Of a DNA stretch of 64,000 nucleotides, positions 36,159-45,547 are shown piece by piece (position 1 is the first letter of the stretch; the number at the start of each line of letters is the position of its first letter). Origin of the DNA: Bradyrhizobium aeschynomenes (GTDB taxonomy: Bacteria > Pseudomonadota > Alphaproteobacteria > Rhizobiales > Xanthobacteraceae); NCBI RefSeq assembly GCF_013178945.1, contig NZ_JABFDM010000003.1:682001-746000 (forward strand), read 5' to 3'. Position numbers and translations under genes: made by a program. The notes under the pieces were generated by a model. That model saw nothing but the letters and a program-made list of their open reading frames with translations, did no database searches and had not been told where the DNA came from.

Positions 36159-36259
36159 ACCGATGATGATGCGCGGTCCGGGCAGCCATGAGCTGCCGTG
36201 ACTTTGCAGAGCTGCTGCGATCCCGTATTCAGCAGCGATAACGCAAAGAGGAAACCGTC

Positions 36260-36868
36260 ATGACCAAGACCGCCGCCGAGATCGAGGACGACCGTCAGAT
36301 CCGCGAGCTGCTGCAGAACTGGGCGATCTGGCGCGATGCGGGAGATTGGGAGCGCTTTCGCTCCGTGTGGCATCCGGACGGACGGATGATGGCGACGTGG
36401 ACGCAGGGCACAGGCGACGAGTTCATCGAGATCAGCAAGGCGGCCTGGGCGAAGGGCGTCAACATCCTGCACTTCCTCGGCGGCATCTCGGTCGATCTCG
36501 CAGGAGCCCGCGCGATTGCGCAGACCAAGATGACGATCTCGCAGCGCGCCGAGGTCGAGGGCGTCGCGTGCGACGTGCTCTGCACCGGCCGCTTCTACGA
36601 CTTTCTCGAAAAGCGCGCGGGGAGATGGGGCATCGTGCTGCGCCAGCCGATCTACGAGAAGGACCGCATGGACCCGGTCACTCCGGGCGCGGTGCCGGCG
36701 CTCGATCGCGCGCTGCTGGAGCAGTTTCCGGTCGGCTATCGGCATCTTGCTTATTTGCAGACCCGCATCGGCTACACGGTCAAGCGCGACATGCCGGGAT
36801 TGAAGGGACCGGAGGTCGAGGCGCTGTATGCGCGCGGCGCGGCATGGCTGGAGGGTGCTCCGCTGTGA
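36260..36868 (+). CDS. NTF2/SnoaL-like protein, 202 aa
   Basis: The protein begins with the helical SnoaL-type opening DRQIRELLQNWAIWRDAGDWERFRSVWHPDGRM. It continues through the cone-fold strands (CDVLCTGRFYDFLEKRAGRWGIVLRQPIYEKD) and ends in a longer C-terminal helix region. It is longer than typical NTF2-like enzymes. Homologous folds occur as small subunits of ring dioxygenases and as dehydratases, but the function here is unknown. An AGAGGAAA sequence precedes the ATG. Confidence 0.8.
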   Translation: MTKTAAEIEDDRQIRELLQNWAIWRDAGDWERFRSVWHPDGRMMATWTQGTGDEFIEISKAAWAKGVNILHFLGGISVDLAGARAIAQTKMTISQRAEVEGVACDVLCTGRFYDFLEKRAGRWGIVLRQPIYEKDRMDPVTPGAVPALDRALLEQFPVGYRHLAYLQTRIGYTVKRDMPGLKGPEVEALYARGAAWLEGAPL

Positions 36869-36955
36869 GCACTGAACCGCTCATCACCTCGCCGCGACGG
36901 ATGGGGTTCAGCCGGGGCCGTGGCGCCCGGGCGGCGGGTGGTGAAGGGGGTCTGC

Positions 36956-37597
36956 ATGTCGAAGACGATGGTGGCGGTGGCGTGTCTTGGTGTTCTTTCC
37001 TCCCTCCCTTCGTCATTCGCGCAAGCTTCGTCGATGCCGGCGCCGACACGGCGCCAGTCGAATGCACGGAAGGACAACGTCGAGGATGCCGCCTGCCGCA
37101 CGCGTCTGAACGGGCTGTTCGCGCGCAAGGCGGATACCCTGACCTTGATGCCGGAGGGCGGCAAGGCCGAGGCCTATCGCGGCAGCCGCGCGGCCTGCGA
37201 TGGCGACGATATCGAGAAGTGCGGCGTCTACGACCTGCTGCGGGACTTCCCGGCGATCGATGCCTTCGTCGTCTCCAAGTCGCTCTACGAGTGCGGCGAG
37301 TATCAGTTGGTCAGCCGGCGCAGCGGCAACGTTACCGTCACGTCCGAGGTGCCCCGGCTGTCGCCGTCAGGACGATGTCTGCTCTCGATCGACAACAGCG
37401 ACGTCTGCGAGCGCAAATACGACGTCGCGATCTGGTCGGCGCAGTCTGATCCGCCGAAGCTCGAGTTCCGTTACAAGGCCAAGCCATACGAAAACTGGGA
37501 GGTGGCGGGGTGGGACGCCGATGACCGGCTGAGGCCGCGCGCCGAGGTGAGCACCGACAAAGGCGCTTACATCAGGACGCCGAGTGCTCCGCCATGA
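36956..37597 (+). CDS. Secreted protein of unknown function
   Basis: This 213-residue precursor has a clear signal peptide (MSKTMVAVACLGVLSSLPSSFAQA). The mature part contains several cysteines, suggesting periplasmic disulfides, and ends in basic and acidic stretches without a known domain. AGGGGG precedes ATG 36956, and a longer in-frame start at 36920 would bury the signal peptide. It follows the NTF2-like gene by 87 bp. Confidence 0.75.
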   Translation: MSKTMVAVACLGVLSSLPSSFAQASSMPAPTRRQSNARKDNVEDAACRTRLNGLFARKADTLTLMPEGGKAEAYRGSRAACDGDDIEKCGVYDLLRDFPAIDAFVVSKSLYECGEYQLVSRRSGNVTVTSEVPRLSPSGRCLLSIDNSDVCERKYDVAIWSAQSDPPKLEFRYKAKPYENWEVAGWDADDRLRPRAEVSTDKGAYIRTPSAPP

Positions 37598-37696
37598 TGG
37601 CAACTGGAAGCTCGTGCCCGGGAAGCGGGTGAGCCAGCCGAAATGATGGGTTCCCATCAGTTTTTCGACTGGGAACGGCCGAGGAGATGTTCCATG

Positions 37697-37809
37697 TTGG
37701 TATGCCAGAGGGGGTTTGTATACCAAAATGAGCGTCAAGCCGCAAATTAACGCGTGTTCTTGTCAGATGCGGGCGCTCGCTGTATACAATGATCTGCAGA
37801 GAGTATACT
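37697..37809 (+). promoter_or_regulatory. vanA promoter region with three GTATAC operator cores
   Basis: GTATAC occurs at 37718-37723, 37782-37787 and 37803-37808. The last two sit in the perfect palindromes TGTATACA and AGTATACT, whose centres are exactly 21 bp apart, two helical turns. The first, with TTGGTATGC at 37697, forms a wider inverted pair. GntR/FCD regulators bind short palindromes of this size, so the VanR-like product at 38883 is the probable ligand. Confidence 0.7.
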
Positions 37810-37833
37810 AAAATACCAGCAGAGGACACGCCC

Positions 37834-38877
37834 ATGGTCGCTTCCTTCCCCATGAATGCCTGGTACGCCGCTGCCTGGGACGCCGAGGTGAAGCAAGCGC
37901 TGCTGCCGCGGACGATCTGCGGCAAGCACGTCGTGATGTACCGCAAGGCCGACGGCTCCATCGCCGCGCTCGAGGATGCGTGCTGGCATCGGCTGGTGCC
38001 GTTGTCGAAGGGCCGGCTCGAAGGCGATACCGTCGTCTGCGGCTACCACGGACTGAAGTTCAGCCCGCAGGGGCGCTGCACCTTCATGCCGTCGCAGGAG
38101 ACGATCAATCCTTCCGCTTGCGTGCGGGCCTATCCGGCCGTCGAGCGCCATCGCTTCATCTGGCTGTGGATGGGGGATCCGGCGCAGGCCGATCCCGCTG
38201 ATATCCCCGACATGCACTGGAATCACGATCCCGCCTGGGCGGGCGACGGCAAGACCATCCAGGTCAAATGCGATTACCGCCTGGTGGTCGACAATCTGAT
38301 GGACCTGACGCACGAGACCTTCGTGCACGGCTCGTCGATCGGCAACGACGCGGTGGCGGAAGCGCCGTTCGACGTCACCCATGGCGAGCGCACCGCGACG
38401 GTGACGCGCTGGATGCGGGGCATCGAGCCGCCGCCGTTCTGGGCCAAGCAGCTCGGCAAGCCTGGGCTCGTCGATCGCTGGCAGATCATCCGTTTCGAGG
38501 CGCCTTGCACGGTGACCATCGATGTCGGCGTGGCGCCGGCCGGGACGGGCGCGCCGGACGGCGATCGCTCGCAGGGCGTCAACGGCATGGTGCTCAACAC
38601 CATCACGCCGGAGACCGACAAGACATGTCACTATTTCTGGGCGTTCGCCCGTAACTATCGGCTCACCGAGCAGCGACTGACCACCGAGATCCGCGAGGGC
38701 GTGTCGGGCATCTTCCGAGAGGACGAGCTGATTCTGGAAGCGCAGCAGCGCGCGATGGATGAGAACCCGGGGCGCGTCTTCTACAATCTCAACATCGATG
38801 CAGGCGCAATGTGGGCGCGGCGGATCATCGACCGGATGATCGCACGTGAGACTCCACTGCGCGAAGCCGCGGAGTGA
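37834..38877 (+). CDS. vanA: Vanillate O-demethylase oxygenase subunit
   Basis: This 347-residue Rieske non-heme iron oxygenase has cluster ligands C50/H52 and C69/H72 (ACWHRLVPLSKG, CGYHGLKF) and a mononuclear iron site in NLMDLTHETFVHG. It demethylates vanillate to protocatechuate using electrons from VanB (39650). AGAGGA precedes ATG 37834. The order vanA, GntR regulator, vanB in one direction supports the assignment, though other methoxy-aromatic or dicamba-like substrates cannot be excluded by sequence. Confidence 0.88.
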   Translation: MVASFPMNAWYAAAWDAEVKQALLPRTICGKHVVMYRKADGSIAALEDACWHRLVPLSKGRLEGDTVVCGYHGLKFSPQGRCTFMPSQETINPSACVRAYPAVERHRFIWLWMGDPAQADPADIPDMHWNHDPAWAGDGKTIQVKCDYRLVVDNLMDLTHETFVHGSSIGNDAVAEAPFDVTHGERTATVTRWMRGIEPPPFWAKQLGKPGLVDRWQIIRFEAPCTVTIDVGVAPAGTGAPDGDRSQGVNGMVLNTITPETDKTCHYFWAFARNYRLTEQRLTTEIREGVSGIFREDELILEAQQRAMDENPGRVFYNLNIDAGAMWARRIIDRMIARETPLREAAE

Positions 38878-38882
38878 ATGGA

Positions 38883-39638
38883 ATGGCAGAGCGTGAGAAC
38901 GAGCGCTCGATCTCGCAGACCGTCCGGGCCCAGCTCACGCTGCGCGACCTGATCCTGACCGGCGGCTTGCGGCCTGGCGAACGGATCTCGGAGCTGCAGG
39001 CGGTGGAAGCCGCCGGCGTCTCGCGCACGCCGGTGCGGATGGCCCTGGTTCGGCTGGAGGAGGAGGGGCTGCTCGAGGCCATTCCGTCCGGCGGCTTCAT
39101 GGTCAAATCGTTCTCCGAGCGTGACGTCCTCGATTCGATCGAGGTCCGCGGCACGATGGAAGGCCTCGCCGCGCGGCTGGCCGCCGAGCGCGGCGTGTCC
39201 GTGCGCGACACCGAGCCGATGCGTGAGTGCCTCGCCCAGATCGACGAGCTGATCGCGCCGCAGGAGATCTCCTTCGATGCGTTCTCTGCCTATGTCGCGC
39301 TGAATGCGCGTTTTCATGCGCTGCTGGCCGAGCTCTCGCGCAGCCCGCCGGTGATCCGCCAGGTCGACCGCGCCAGCGCGCTGCCGTTCGCCTCGCCGAG
39401 CGGCTTCGTGATGGCGCAGTCGGCGTTGCCGGAAGCGCGCCACATCCTGGTGGTCGCGCAGGAACATCATCGCATCGTCATCGACGCGATCGAGAATCGC
39501 GAGGGCGCGCGCGCCGAGGCCGTCATGCGCGAGCACGCCCGTCTCGCCGCCCGCAATCTGCGGCTGGCGGTCAAGGCCCGCGGCCCGATGGATCTGGTGC
39601 CGGCCGCCGTTCTGATCAAGGCATCGAACCCGAGCTGA
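38883..39638 (+). CDS. vanR: GntR-family (FCD) transcriptional regulator, VanR-like
   Basis: This 251-residue regulator has an N-terminal winged helix (LRDLILTGGLRPGERISELQ, then VSRTPVRMALVRLEEEGLLE) and a helical FCD effector domain with the metal-site-like pattern ending in EHHRIVIDAIENREG. It lies between vanA and vanB and most likely represses them in the absence of vanillate. GGAG lies 8 bp before ATG 38883, and a GTG at 38874 overlapping the vanA stop is the alternative. Confidence 0.85.
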   Translation: MAERENERSISQTVRAQLTLRDLILTGGLRPGERISELQAVEAAGVSRTPVRMALVRLEEEGLLEAIPSGGFMVKSFSERDVLDSIEVRGTMEGLAARLAAERGVSVRDTEPMRECLAQIDELIAPQEISFDAFSAYVALNARFHALLAELSRSPPVIRQVDRASALPFASPSGFVMAQSALPEARHILVVAQEHHRIVIDAIENREGARAEAVMREHARLAARNLRLAVKARGPMDLVPAAVLIKASNPS

Positions 39639-39649
39639 CGGAGACGATC

Positions 39650-40630
39650 ATGCGCTTCCAGGACAATTGGTCGCCGGCAACCCTGGTCTCGACGCGGGAC
39701 CTCGCGGCCGGAATTCGCGAGTTCATCCTGCGGCCCGACGACTACGCCTGCGCACCCTATCCGGTCGGCAGCCACATCAAGGTCAGCGTCCTCGTCGGCG
39801 GCCAGCCGGATGTGCGCTCCTATTCGCTGGTCGGCGATGCCGATCCGCGGGGCTACCGGATCGCGGTGCGCTTTGCCGAGGATTCGCGTGGCGGCTCGCG
39901 CTATCTGTGGTCGCTGCAGCAGGGCGCGCGGCTGGAGGTGACGAGCCCCACCTCGCTGCTGCAGGTCGACTGGCAGCGGCCGCATTATTGTCTCGTCGCC
40001 GGTGGCATCGGCATCACGCCGCTGGTCGGTGCGGCGCAGGCGCTTATCCGCAAGACGCCGAACGTATCGCTGCACTACGCGGTGAGATCGCAGGACGATG
40101 CGGCGTATCTCGAGGAGCTCTCTTCGTTGCTCGGCGACAGGCTTGCCGTCTATGCGGCCGACCAGTCGCAGCGGCTGGACCTGTCCGGCCTGTTTGCGGG
40201 TCTGCCGGCCGGCGCCGCGGTGCTGTTCTGCGGCCCGATGCGAATGCTGGATGCGGCGCGCAGCGCCTGGGCGGCGTGCGGCCGTCAGCCTGCCGATCTC
40301 AGCTACGAGACGTTCGGATCATCAGGGCGGCTTTCGACCGAGCCGTTCAAGGTTCGCCTGCGCGATAGCGGCGAGGAGATCGTCGTGCCGCGTGACCGCT
40401 CGATGCTGGATGTGCTGAACGCCGCTGGCCACGAGGTCATGGCGGATTGCCGGCGCGGCGAATGCGGCGTCTGCGCCGTCGACGTGGTCGAGGTCGAGGG
40501 CGAGATCGATCATCGCGACGTGTTCTTCAGCGCCGAGCAGAAGCACGAGAGCCGCAAGCTGTGCGCCTGCGTCTCGCGCGCCCATGGCGTGGTGACGATC
40601 GATACGCTGGAGCGCGCCGACGCGCTGTGA
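39650..40630 (+). CDS. vanB: Vanillate O-demethylase reductase subunit
   Basis: This 326-residue reductase has an FMN domain (DVRSYSLVGDAD), an NAD domain (LVAGGIGITPLVG, FCGPMRMLDAAR) and a C-terminal [2Fe-2S] ferredoxin domain (DCRRGECGVCAVDV, later KLCACVSRA). It delivers electrons from NADH to VanA. The start ATG 39650 follows the regulator stop by 11 bp. An in-frame region reaching to 39227 is antisense-free noise inside the regulator gene. Confidence 0.9.
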   Translation: MRFQDNWSPATLVSTRDLAAGIREFILRPDDYACAPYPVGSHIKVSVLVGGQPDVRSYSLVGDADPRGYRIAVRFAEDSRGGSRYLWSLQQGARLEVTSPTSLLQVDWQRPHYCLVAGGIGITPLVGAAQALIRKTPNVSLHYAVRSQDDAAYLEELSSLLGDRLAVYAADQSQRLDLSGLFAGLPAGAAVLFCGPMRMLDAARSAWAACGRQPADLSYETFGSSGRLSTEPFKVRLRDSGEEIVVPRDRSMLDVLNAAGHEVMADCRRGECGVCAVDVVEVEGEIDHRDVFFSAEQKHESRKLCACVSRAHGVVTIDTLERADAL

Positions 40631-40642
40631 GCGTTCGGCGGG

Positions 40643-41296
40643 CTATTTGTCGGTCAGGCTGACCGGCATTGCGGGCTGTGGCCTGGCGGTTTGCTTCCGG
40701 CCGGCCTGTTCCGCGGCAAGCGCCTCGCGCGCCGACTTGAGGCGCGCATCGGTATCCTTGTCGGCGAGCAGCGCGTCGGTGAGATTCGCCTCTGCGACAT
40801 GGGCGGCCTCGGCAGCCGCCTTCGCCGCAGCGATGTTGGCGGGCGTGGGATTGGCCTTCGCCAGCGCATCGGCCGCGTTGCGCTCGGCCACCGCCTTCTC
40901 GTTGGCCGCCAGGGCGGCGTCGAGATTGGCGTCGGCGATCGTCTCTGCGGCATCGGCGGCGGCGAATGCCGCGGCGGCAGGGCTGGGCGCTGGAGGACGT
41001 GTCCTTGCCGTCCGCTCAGGAACAGGCGGCGGCTTGCTCACCGCCTGCGGAGCGGGCGGTGGCGGCGGCTGCACGGCAACGGGCGGCGGGCCGGGTTGCT
41101 GGATCGGAGGAGGCTGCAACGAGGGCATCGTCGGCACGAGCTCGAGCGGCACCATGCGCGCGAACGAGCTGCGCGCGTCGCGCAGCAGCCCGCCCATGAC
41201 GTCGTCGATCGAATCGGCGCTTGCAGTCCCGCTGCAGGCGCAGCCGAGCAAGGCGATCGCACCGGCGACATGTCTCGACGTGATGCAGACGGCCAT
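40643..41296 (-). CDS. Proline/alanine-rich lipoprotein
   Basis: This 217-residue protein has a lipobox (IALLGC followed by ACSG) near residue 20, so lipid attachment to a cysteine is predicted. A proline-rich segment (residues 60-105) follows, then a long alanine-rich helical region likely forming a coiled coil. This resembles small cell-envelope lipoproteins that span toward peptidoglycan. GGAGG 5 bp before ATG 41296 selects that start over the ATG 12 bp upstream. Function unknown. Confidence 0.78.
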   Translation of the reverse strand: MAVCITSRHVAGAIALLGCACSGTASADSIDDVMGGLLRDARSSFARMVPLELVPTMPSLQPPPIQQPGPPPVAVQPPPPPAPQAVSKPPPVPERTARTRPPAPSPAAAAFAAADAAETIADANLDAALAANEKAVAERNAADALAKANPTPANIAAAKAAAEAAHVAEANLTDALLADKDTDARLKSAREALAAEQAGRKQTARPQPAMPVSLTDK

Positions 41297-41431
41297 CGGA
41301 GCCTCCATTCCGACAGGATCGGCTCAGCCGACCCGGGGCATTCGTCGCCTGCCTTATTCCGGCAATGGGGTCGCAGGGTGGCGCCACCGTGGACGGCGCT
41401 GCCCGACATGCGTCACGTCGCCACATTGGCG

Positions 41432-42472
41432 TCAGGCGAGCTCCTCTCGCACCCGCGCCGCCGCGGCGCTCATCGCCTTCAATTTACCGAGGGCGGTCGC
41501 GCGCGGCAGATACTTCATGCCGCAATCCGGCGCCACGACGAGCCGCTCGGGGGCCACGACCTTGAGTCCGTTGCGGATGCGCTCGGTGATCACCGCCACC
41601 GGCTCGACCTCGGGATCGCCAAGATCGAGCACGCCGAGCACGATCGTTTTGGCCGAGAGATCCTTGAGAACGCCAAGGTCGAGCCGCGGCTGCGCCGCCT
41701 CGATCGCGATCTGCGTTGCGCAGCAGTCGGCCAGCTCGGTCAGAAAGGCGTATCCGCTCGGCTTGCTCGAGCCCGGCACGATGGCGGCATAGCCGAAGCA
41801 GACATGAACGATGGTCGGCACCGTGATCTGATCCAGCGCGCGGTTGATCGCCTTCACGGCGTAACGCCGCGCCCCCTGCGGATTGTTGCGCACCCACGGC
41901 TCGTCGAGCTGGATGACGTCCGCGCCGGCTCGCTGCAGATCGCGGGCCTCGGCATTGACGACATCGGCAAAGGCCATCGCGAGCGCCTCGTCGTCGCGAT
42001 AGAAATCGTCTTGCGCCTGCTGACTCAAAGTGAACGGTCCGGGCAGAGTGATCTTGGCGGCGCGGGCGGTGCTGCGGCGGAGAAACTCCATGTCGCGCAG
42101 CTCGACGGGATATTTCCGCCGGATCGGGCCGGCGACGCGCGGTACCGGCGTCTTGATCCCGGATGGCGAGATGATGATCGCGGGATTGTCGGCATCGATG
42201 CCGTCGAGCGCGGTGGCGAAGCGATTGGAATAGCTCTCGCGGCGGATCTCACCGTCCGACACGATGTCGATCCCGGCCTGCTCCATGTCATGGATCGCGA
42301 CGATCGTGGCGTCGTCCTGCGCTTCGTCGAGCAGCGGCCGCTGAATCCGCCACATGCCCTGCAACCGAATGCGGGGAACGGATTTGGAGAGCATGGCCCG
42401 ATCGACCAGCCAGTCCGGCTGCGGGTAGCTTCCGACCACGGTGGTCGGCAGGAGATGTCGAGGCATGGTCAC
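41432..42472 (-). CDS. MetE-like zinc methyltransferase (cobalamin-independent methionine synthase catalytic domain)
   Basis: This 346-residue single-domain protein of the UROD/MetE fold starts near LLPTTVVGSYPQPDWL. Candidate zinc ligands are present in family order: H-V-C in IVHVCFGY, a glutamate in IEAAQP and the cysteine in APDCGMKYL. The N-terminal domain of full MetE is absent, so it is a core-MetE type enzyme or a relative such as an epoxyalkane:CoM transferase. AGGAGG is 9 bp before GTG 42472, and an ATG 6 bp later is possible. Confidence 0.82.
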   Translation of the reverse strand: MTMPRHLLPTTVVGSYPQPDWLVDRAMLSKSVPRIRLQGMWRIQRPLLDEAQDDATIVAIHDMEQAGIDIVSDGEIRRESYSNRFATALDGIDADNPAIIISPSGIKTPVPRVAGPIRRKYPVELRDMEFLRRSTARAAKITLPGPFTLSQQAQDDFYRDDEALAMAFADVVNAEARDLQRAGADVIQLDEPWVRNNPQGARRYAVKAINRALDQITVPTIVHVCFGYAAIVPGSSKPSGYAFLTELADCCATQIAIEAAQPRLDLGVLKDLSAKTIVLGVLDLGDPEVEPVAVITERIRNGLKVVAPERLVVAPDCGMKYLPRATALGKLKAMSAAAARVREELA

Positions 42473-42625
42473 CGCAATGGTCCTCCTAAGTCTCGCCAAG
42501 CGAGCATCGGGCCATGATAATGCAACCTAGCGTTTTGTTTGTCTTTGGATCGTCATGAAAATGGGTCGTATTCTCTGCAATTTGACCGCTGGCGGCAGGC
42601 CGCCGAGAGACCGGGCGGGGTGACG

Positions 42626-43813
42626 ATGCGACACGTCCTGACCCTCAATGCGGGCTCGTCCTCGATCAAGTTTGCATTGTTCGAGCAGGATGCCGAGCTG
42701 GTCGAAATCCTGCGCGGCCAGATCGAGGGACTGGGCAGCGCGGCGGCGAAGCTGACTGCGAAGTTGAATGACGGCATGGTTGTCGACGAACGGATCGGTG
42801 ACGTCGACGCTGCCGATCATGAGGCGGCTCTCAGTCGCGTGCTCGACGTTCTGCAGCGCGCCATCGGTCGTGCCGCGGTCGACGCAGTCGGGCATCGCAT
42901 CGTCCACGGCGGCCTTGCATTCACCGGACCGGTCGTCATCGAGAACGATGTCCTGCAACGGCTGGAGACGCTCGCCCCGCTGGCGCCGCTGCATCAGCCT
43001 CATAATCTCTCCGCCGTGCGAGCCGCGCAGCGTGCATTTCCCGATGCGCTGCAGGTCGGTTGCTTCGACACCGCGTTCCATCGCGCCCACCCCTGGGTGA
43101 ACGATACCTATGCGTTGCCGCGCGATTTCTACGATCAAGGTATCCGGCGCTACGGCTTCCACGGCCTGTCCTACGAGTACGTGGTGTCGCGGTTGAAGGA
43201 GATTGCGCCGCAGGACGAGAAGGGCCGGGTGGTCGTGATGCATCTCGGCAATGGCGCCTCGATGTGTGCCATCCGCGACGGACGGAGCATCGGCTCGTCG
43301 ATGGGCTTCACCGCTCTGGACGGCCTGCCGATGGGCACGCGCTGCGGGCAGCTGGATCCGGGCGTCGTGCTCTATCTGCTGCAGGAGCAGCGGATGACGG
43401 CCGAGGCGGTCGCCGATCTGCTCTACCATCATTCGGGTCTCAAGGGCTTGTCCGGACTGTCTCAGGACATGCGTGAGCTGGAGACGGCCGGAACGGCCGA
43501 GGCTCTTCAGGCGATCGAGTATTTCGTCGACCGGATCAGGCGCGAGCTTGGCGCAATGGCTGCGATCCTCTCCGGCCTCGACACGATCGTCTTCTGTGGT
43601 GGCATCGGCGAGCACGCATGGCGGATCCGGGCACGCATCTGCCAGAACTTCGAATGGCTCGGGATCGAGCTGGACGAGGGCAGGAATCGCGCGGGCGAAA
43701 CCGTGATCTCCTCGGATCGCTCGCGCATCCGCGCGTTCGTGATCAACACCAATGAGGAGATGATGCTGGCACGGCATGCGGCGGGGTTGCTCGCCGAGCG
43801 CCGTAGCGGCTGA
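42626..43813 (+). CDS. ackA: Acetate kinase
   Basis: This 395-residue enzyme interconverts acetate plus ATP and acetyl phosphate. ASKHA motifs are intact: LNAGSSSIKFALFE at the N-terminus, GHRIVHGG, GFHGLSYEYV, MHLGNGASMCAI, MGFTALDGLPMGTRCGQLDPG and CGGIGEHA. No pta or phosphoketolase gene is adjacent, so its partner enzyme is encoded elsewhere. ATG 42626 follows GGGCGGGG, and a GTG 6 bp earlier is an alternative. Confidence 0.94.
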   Translation: MRHVLTLNAGSSSIKFALFEQDAELVEILRGQIEGLGSAAAKLTAKLNDGMVVDERIGDVDAADHEAALSRVLDVLQRAIGRAAVDAVGHRIVHGGLAFTGPVVIENDVLQRLETLAPLAPLHQPHNLSAVRAAQRAFPDALQVGCFDTAFHRAHPWVNDTYALPRDFYDQGIRRYGFHGLSYEYVVSRLKEIAPQDEKGRVVVMHLGNGASMCAIRDGRSIGSSMGFTALDGLPMGTRCGQLDPGVVLYLLQEQRMTAEAVADLLYHHSGLKGLSGLSQDMRELETAGTAEALQAIEYFVDRIRRELGAMAAILSGLDTIVFCGGIGEHAWRIRARICQNFEWLGIELDEGRNRAGETVISSDRSRIRAFVINTNEEMMLARHAAGLLAERRSG

Positions 43814-43906
43814 CGGGGCCGGCCTGGCCTGCGGATTTGCCGCTTGCATGTCCTGGAATTTTGGTATCTCCAGGATGAAAGAATAAAAGAACCGGGTGGG
43901 GAAGCG

Positions 43907-45532
43907 ATGGAAGGCAGCGTGGCGTTGCGTGAGGCGGACCTGGAGTTCGACTATGTCGTGGTCGGGGCCGGCTCGGCCGGCTGCGTTCTCGCCAACCGGC
44001 TCAGTGGCGATGGCAGGCACAAGGTGCTTCTGCTGGAAGCGGGTCCGAAGGACACCAACATCTGGATTCATGTCCCGCTCGGCTACGGCAAGCTGTTCAA
44101 GGAAAAGACCGTCAACTGGATGTACCAGACCGAGCCGGAGCCTGGGCTCGACGGCCGATCGGTGTTCCAGCCGCGGGGCAAGGTGCTCGGCGGCTCCAGC
44201 TCGATCAACGGCCTGCTCTATGTCCGCGGCCAGCACGAGGACTACGACCGCTGGCGGCAGCGCGGCAATGTCGGCTGGGGCTATGATGACGTGCTGCCCT
44301 ATTTCAAGCGCGCCGAAAATCAATCGCGTGGTCGCGATGATTATCACGGCGTCGGCGGCCCGTTGCCGGTTTCGGATTGGCGACACGAGGATCCCTTGTC
44401 GGAGGCCTTCGTGAAGGCGGCGGTCGAAACCGGTCTACCGTTCAATGCCGACTTCAACGGCGCGACCCAGGAGGGCGCGGGCTTCTTCCAGACCACGACA
44501 AGGCGCGGCCGCCGCGCCAGCAGCGCCGTCTCCTATCTCCGGCCGGCGCTCGGCCGCAGCAATCTCCACGTGGAGACGGACGCGTTGGCCCAGCGCATCC
44601 TGTTTGAAGGACGGAGAGCATGCGGTGTGACGTTCAGCCAGCGCGGCCGGCTGCGGACAGCACGCGCTCGCAAAGAGATCCTCGTGTCGAGCGGCGCCTA
44701 TAATTCGCCGCAGCTGCTGCAACTGTCCGGTGTCGGCGCCGGTGACCTGCTGAAGCAGCATGGCATCGACGTCGTGCTCGATGCGCCCGGCGTGGGGAGC
44801 GATCTGCAGGACCATCTTCAGGTGCGCATCGTGATGCGCTGCAGCCAGCGCATCACGCTCAACGACATCGTCAATCATCCCGTGCGCAAGGTACTGGCCG
44901 GTGCGCGCTATGCGGCCTTCCGCAAGGGGCCGCTGACGATCGCAGCCGGTACCGCCGGCGCCTTCTTCAAGACCGATCCGCGGCTCGCGAGTCCGGACAT
45001 CCAGATCCACTTCATCCCGTTCTCGACCGACAAGATGGGCGAGAAGCTGCACACCTTCTCCGGCTTCACCGCCTCGGTCTGCCAGCTCCGGCCGGAAAGC
45101 CGGGGATCGCTGCGGATCAGGAGCGCCGACCCGGCGGTGCCGCCGGAAATCCGCATCAATTATCTCGCCAGCGAGACCGATCGCCGCGCCAATGTCGACG
45201 GGCTCCGGATCCTGCGGAAAATTCTGGCGGCTCCCGCCCTGAAGCCGTATGTCTCGGATGAAGCCTATCCGGGGTCCAAGATCGTGAGCGACGACGACAT
45301 CCTGGCCTATTGTCGGCAGACCGGCAGCACGATCTATCATCCGACCTCGACCTGCCGGATGGGAACGGACGCGCTGGCCGTGGTCGATCAGCGCCTGCGC
45401 GTGCGCGGCATCGACGGCCTGCGCGTCGTCGATGCCTCGATCATGCCGGACCTGGTTTCGGGCAACACCAATGCGCCGGTCATCATGATCGCGGAGAAGG
45501 CCTCCGACATGATCTTGCAGGACGCGCGCTGA
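43907..45532 (+). CDS. GMC-family FAD oxidoreductase (choline/alcohol dehydrogenase type)
   Basis: This 541-residue flavoenzyme has an N-terminal FAD motif (YVVVGAGSAGCVLANRLS) and GMC signatures (PRGKVLGGSSSINGLLYVRG; SSGAYNSPQLLQLSGVG). The catalytic region is HPTSTCRMG, and the C-terminus is SIMPDLVSGNTNAPVIMIAEKA. Related enzymes oxidise choline, alcohols or polyethylene glycol. There is no betaine-pathway neighbour, so the substrate is open. No signal peptide. The leader contains a 7-bp stem at 43851-43875. Confidence 0.9.
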   Translation: MEGSVALREADLEFDYVVVGAGSAGCVLANRLSGDGRHKVLLLEAGPKDTNIWIHVPLGYGKLFKEKTVNWMYQTEPEPGLDGRSVFQPRGKVLGGSSSINGLLYVRGQHEDYDRWRQRGNVGWGYDDVLPYFKRAENQSRGRDDYHGVGGPLPVSDWRHEDPLSEAFVKAAVETGLPFNADFNGATQEGAGFFQTTTRRGRRASSAVSYLRPALGRSNLHVETDALAQRILFEGRRACGVTFSQRGRLRTARARKEILVSSGAYNSPQLLQLSGVGAGDLLKQHGIDVVLDAPGVGSDLQDHLQVRIVMRCSQRITLNDIVNHPVRKVLAGARYAAFRKGPLTIAAGTAGAFFKTDPRLASPDIQIHFIPFSTDKMGEKLHTFSGFTASVCQLRPESRGSLRIRSADPAVPPEIRINYLASETDRRANVDGLRILRKILAAPALKPYVSDEAYPGSKIVSDDDILAYCRQTGSTIYHPTSTCRMGTDALAVVDQRLRVRGIDGLRVVDASIMPDLVSGNTNAPVIMIAEKASDMILQDAR

Positions 45533-45547
45533 CGCAGGAATGAGTTC

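Larger units (their letters stand above)
35304..36259. other. Repeat-rich gene-free stretch
   Basis: Nearly 1 kb lacks a credible gene. It holds a short hairpin at 35312-35327 (GGCCGC, loop TTGT, GCGGCC), a structured repeat at 35770-35875 and a type 2 palindrome at 36036-36158. Frames here are arginine/glycine-rich and resemble the spurious ORFs often called inside Bradyrhizobium repeats. Confidence 0.6.
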
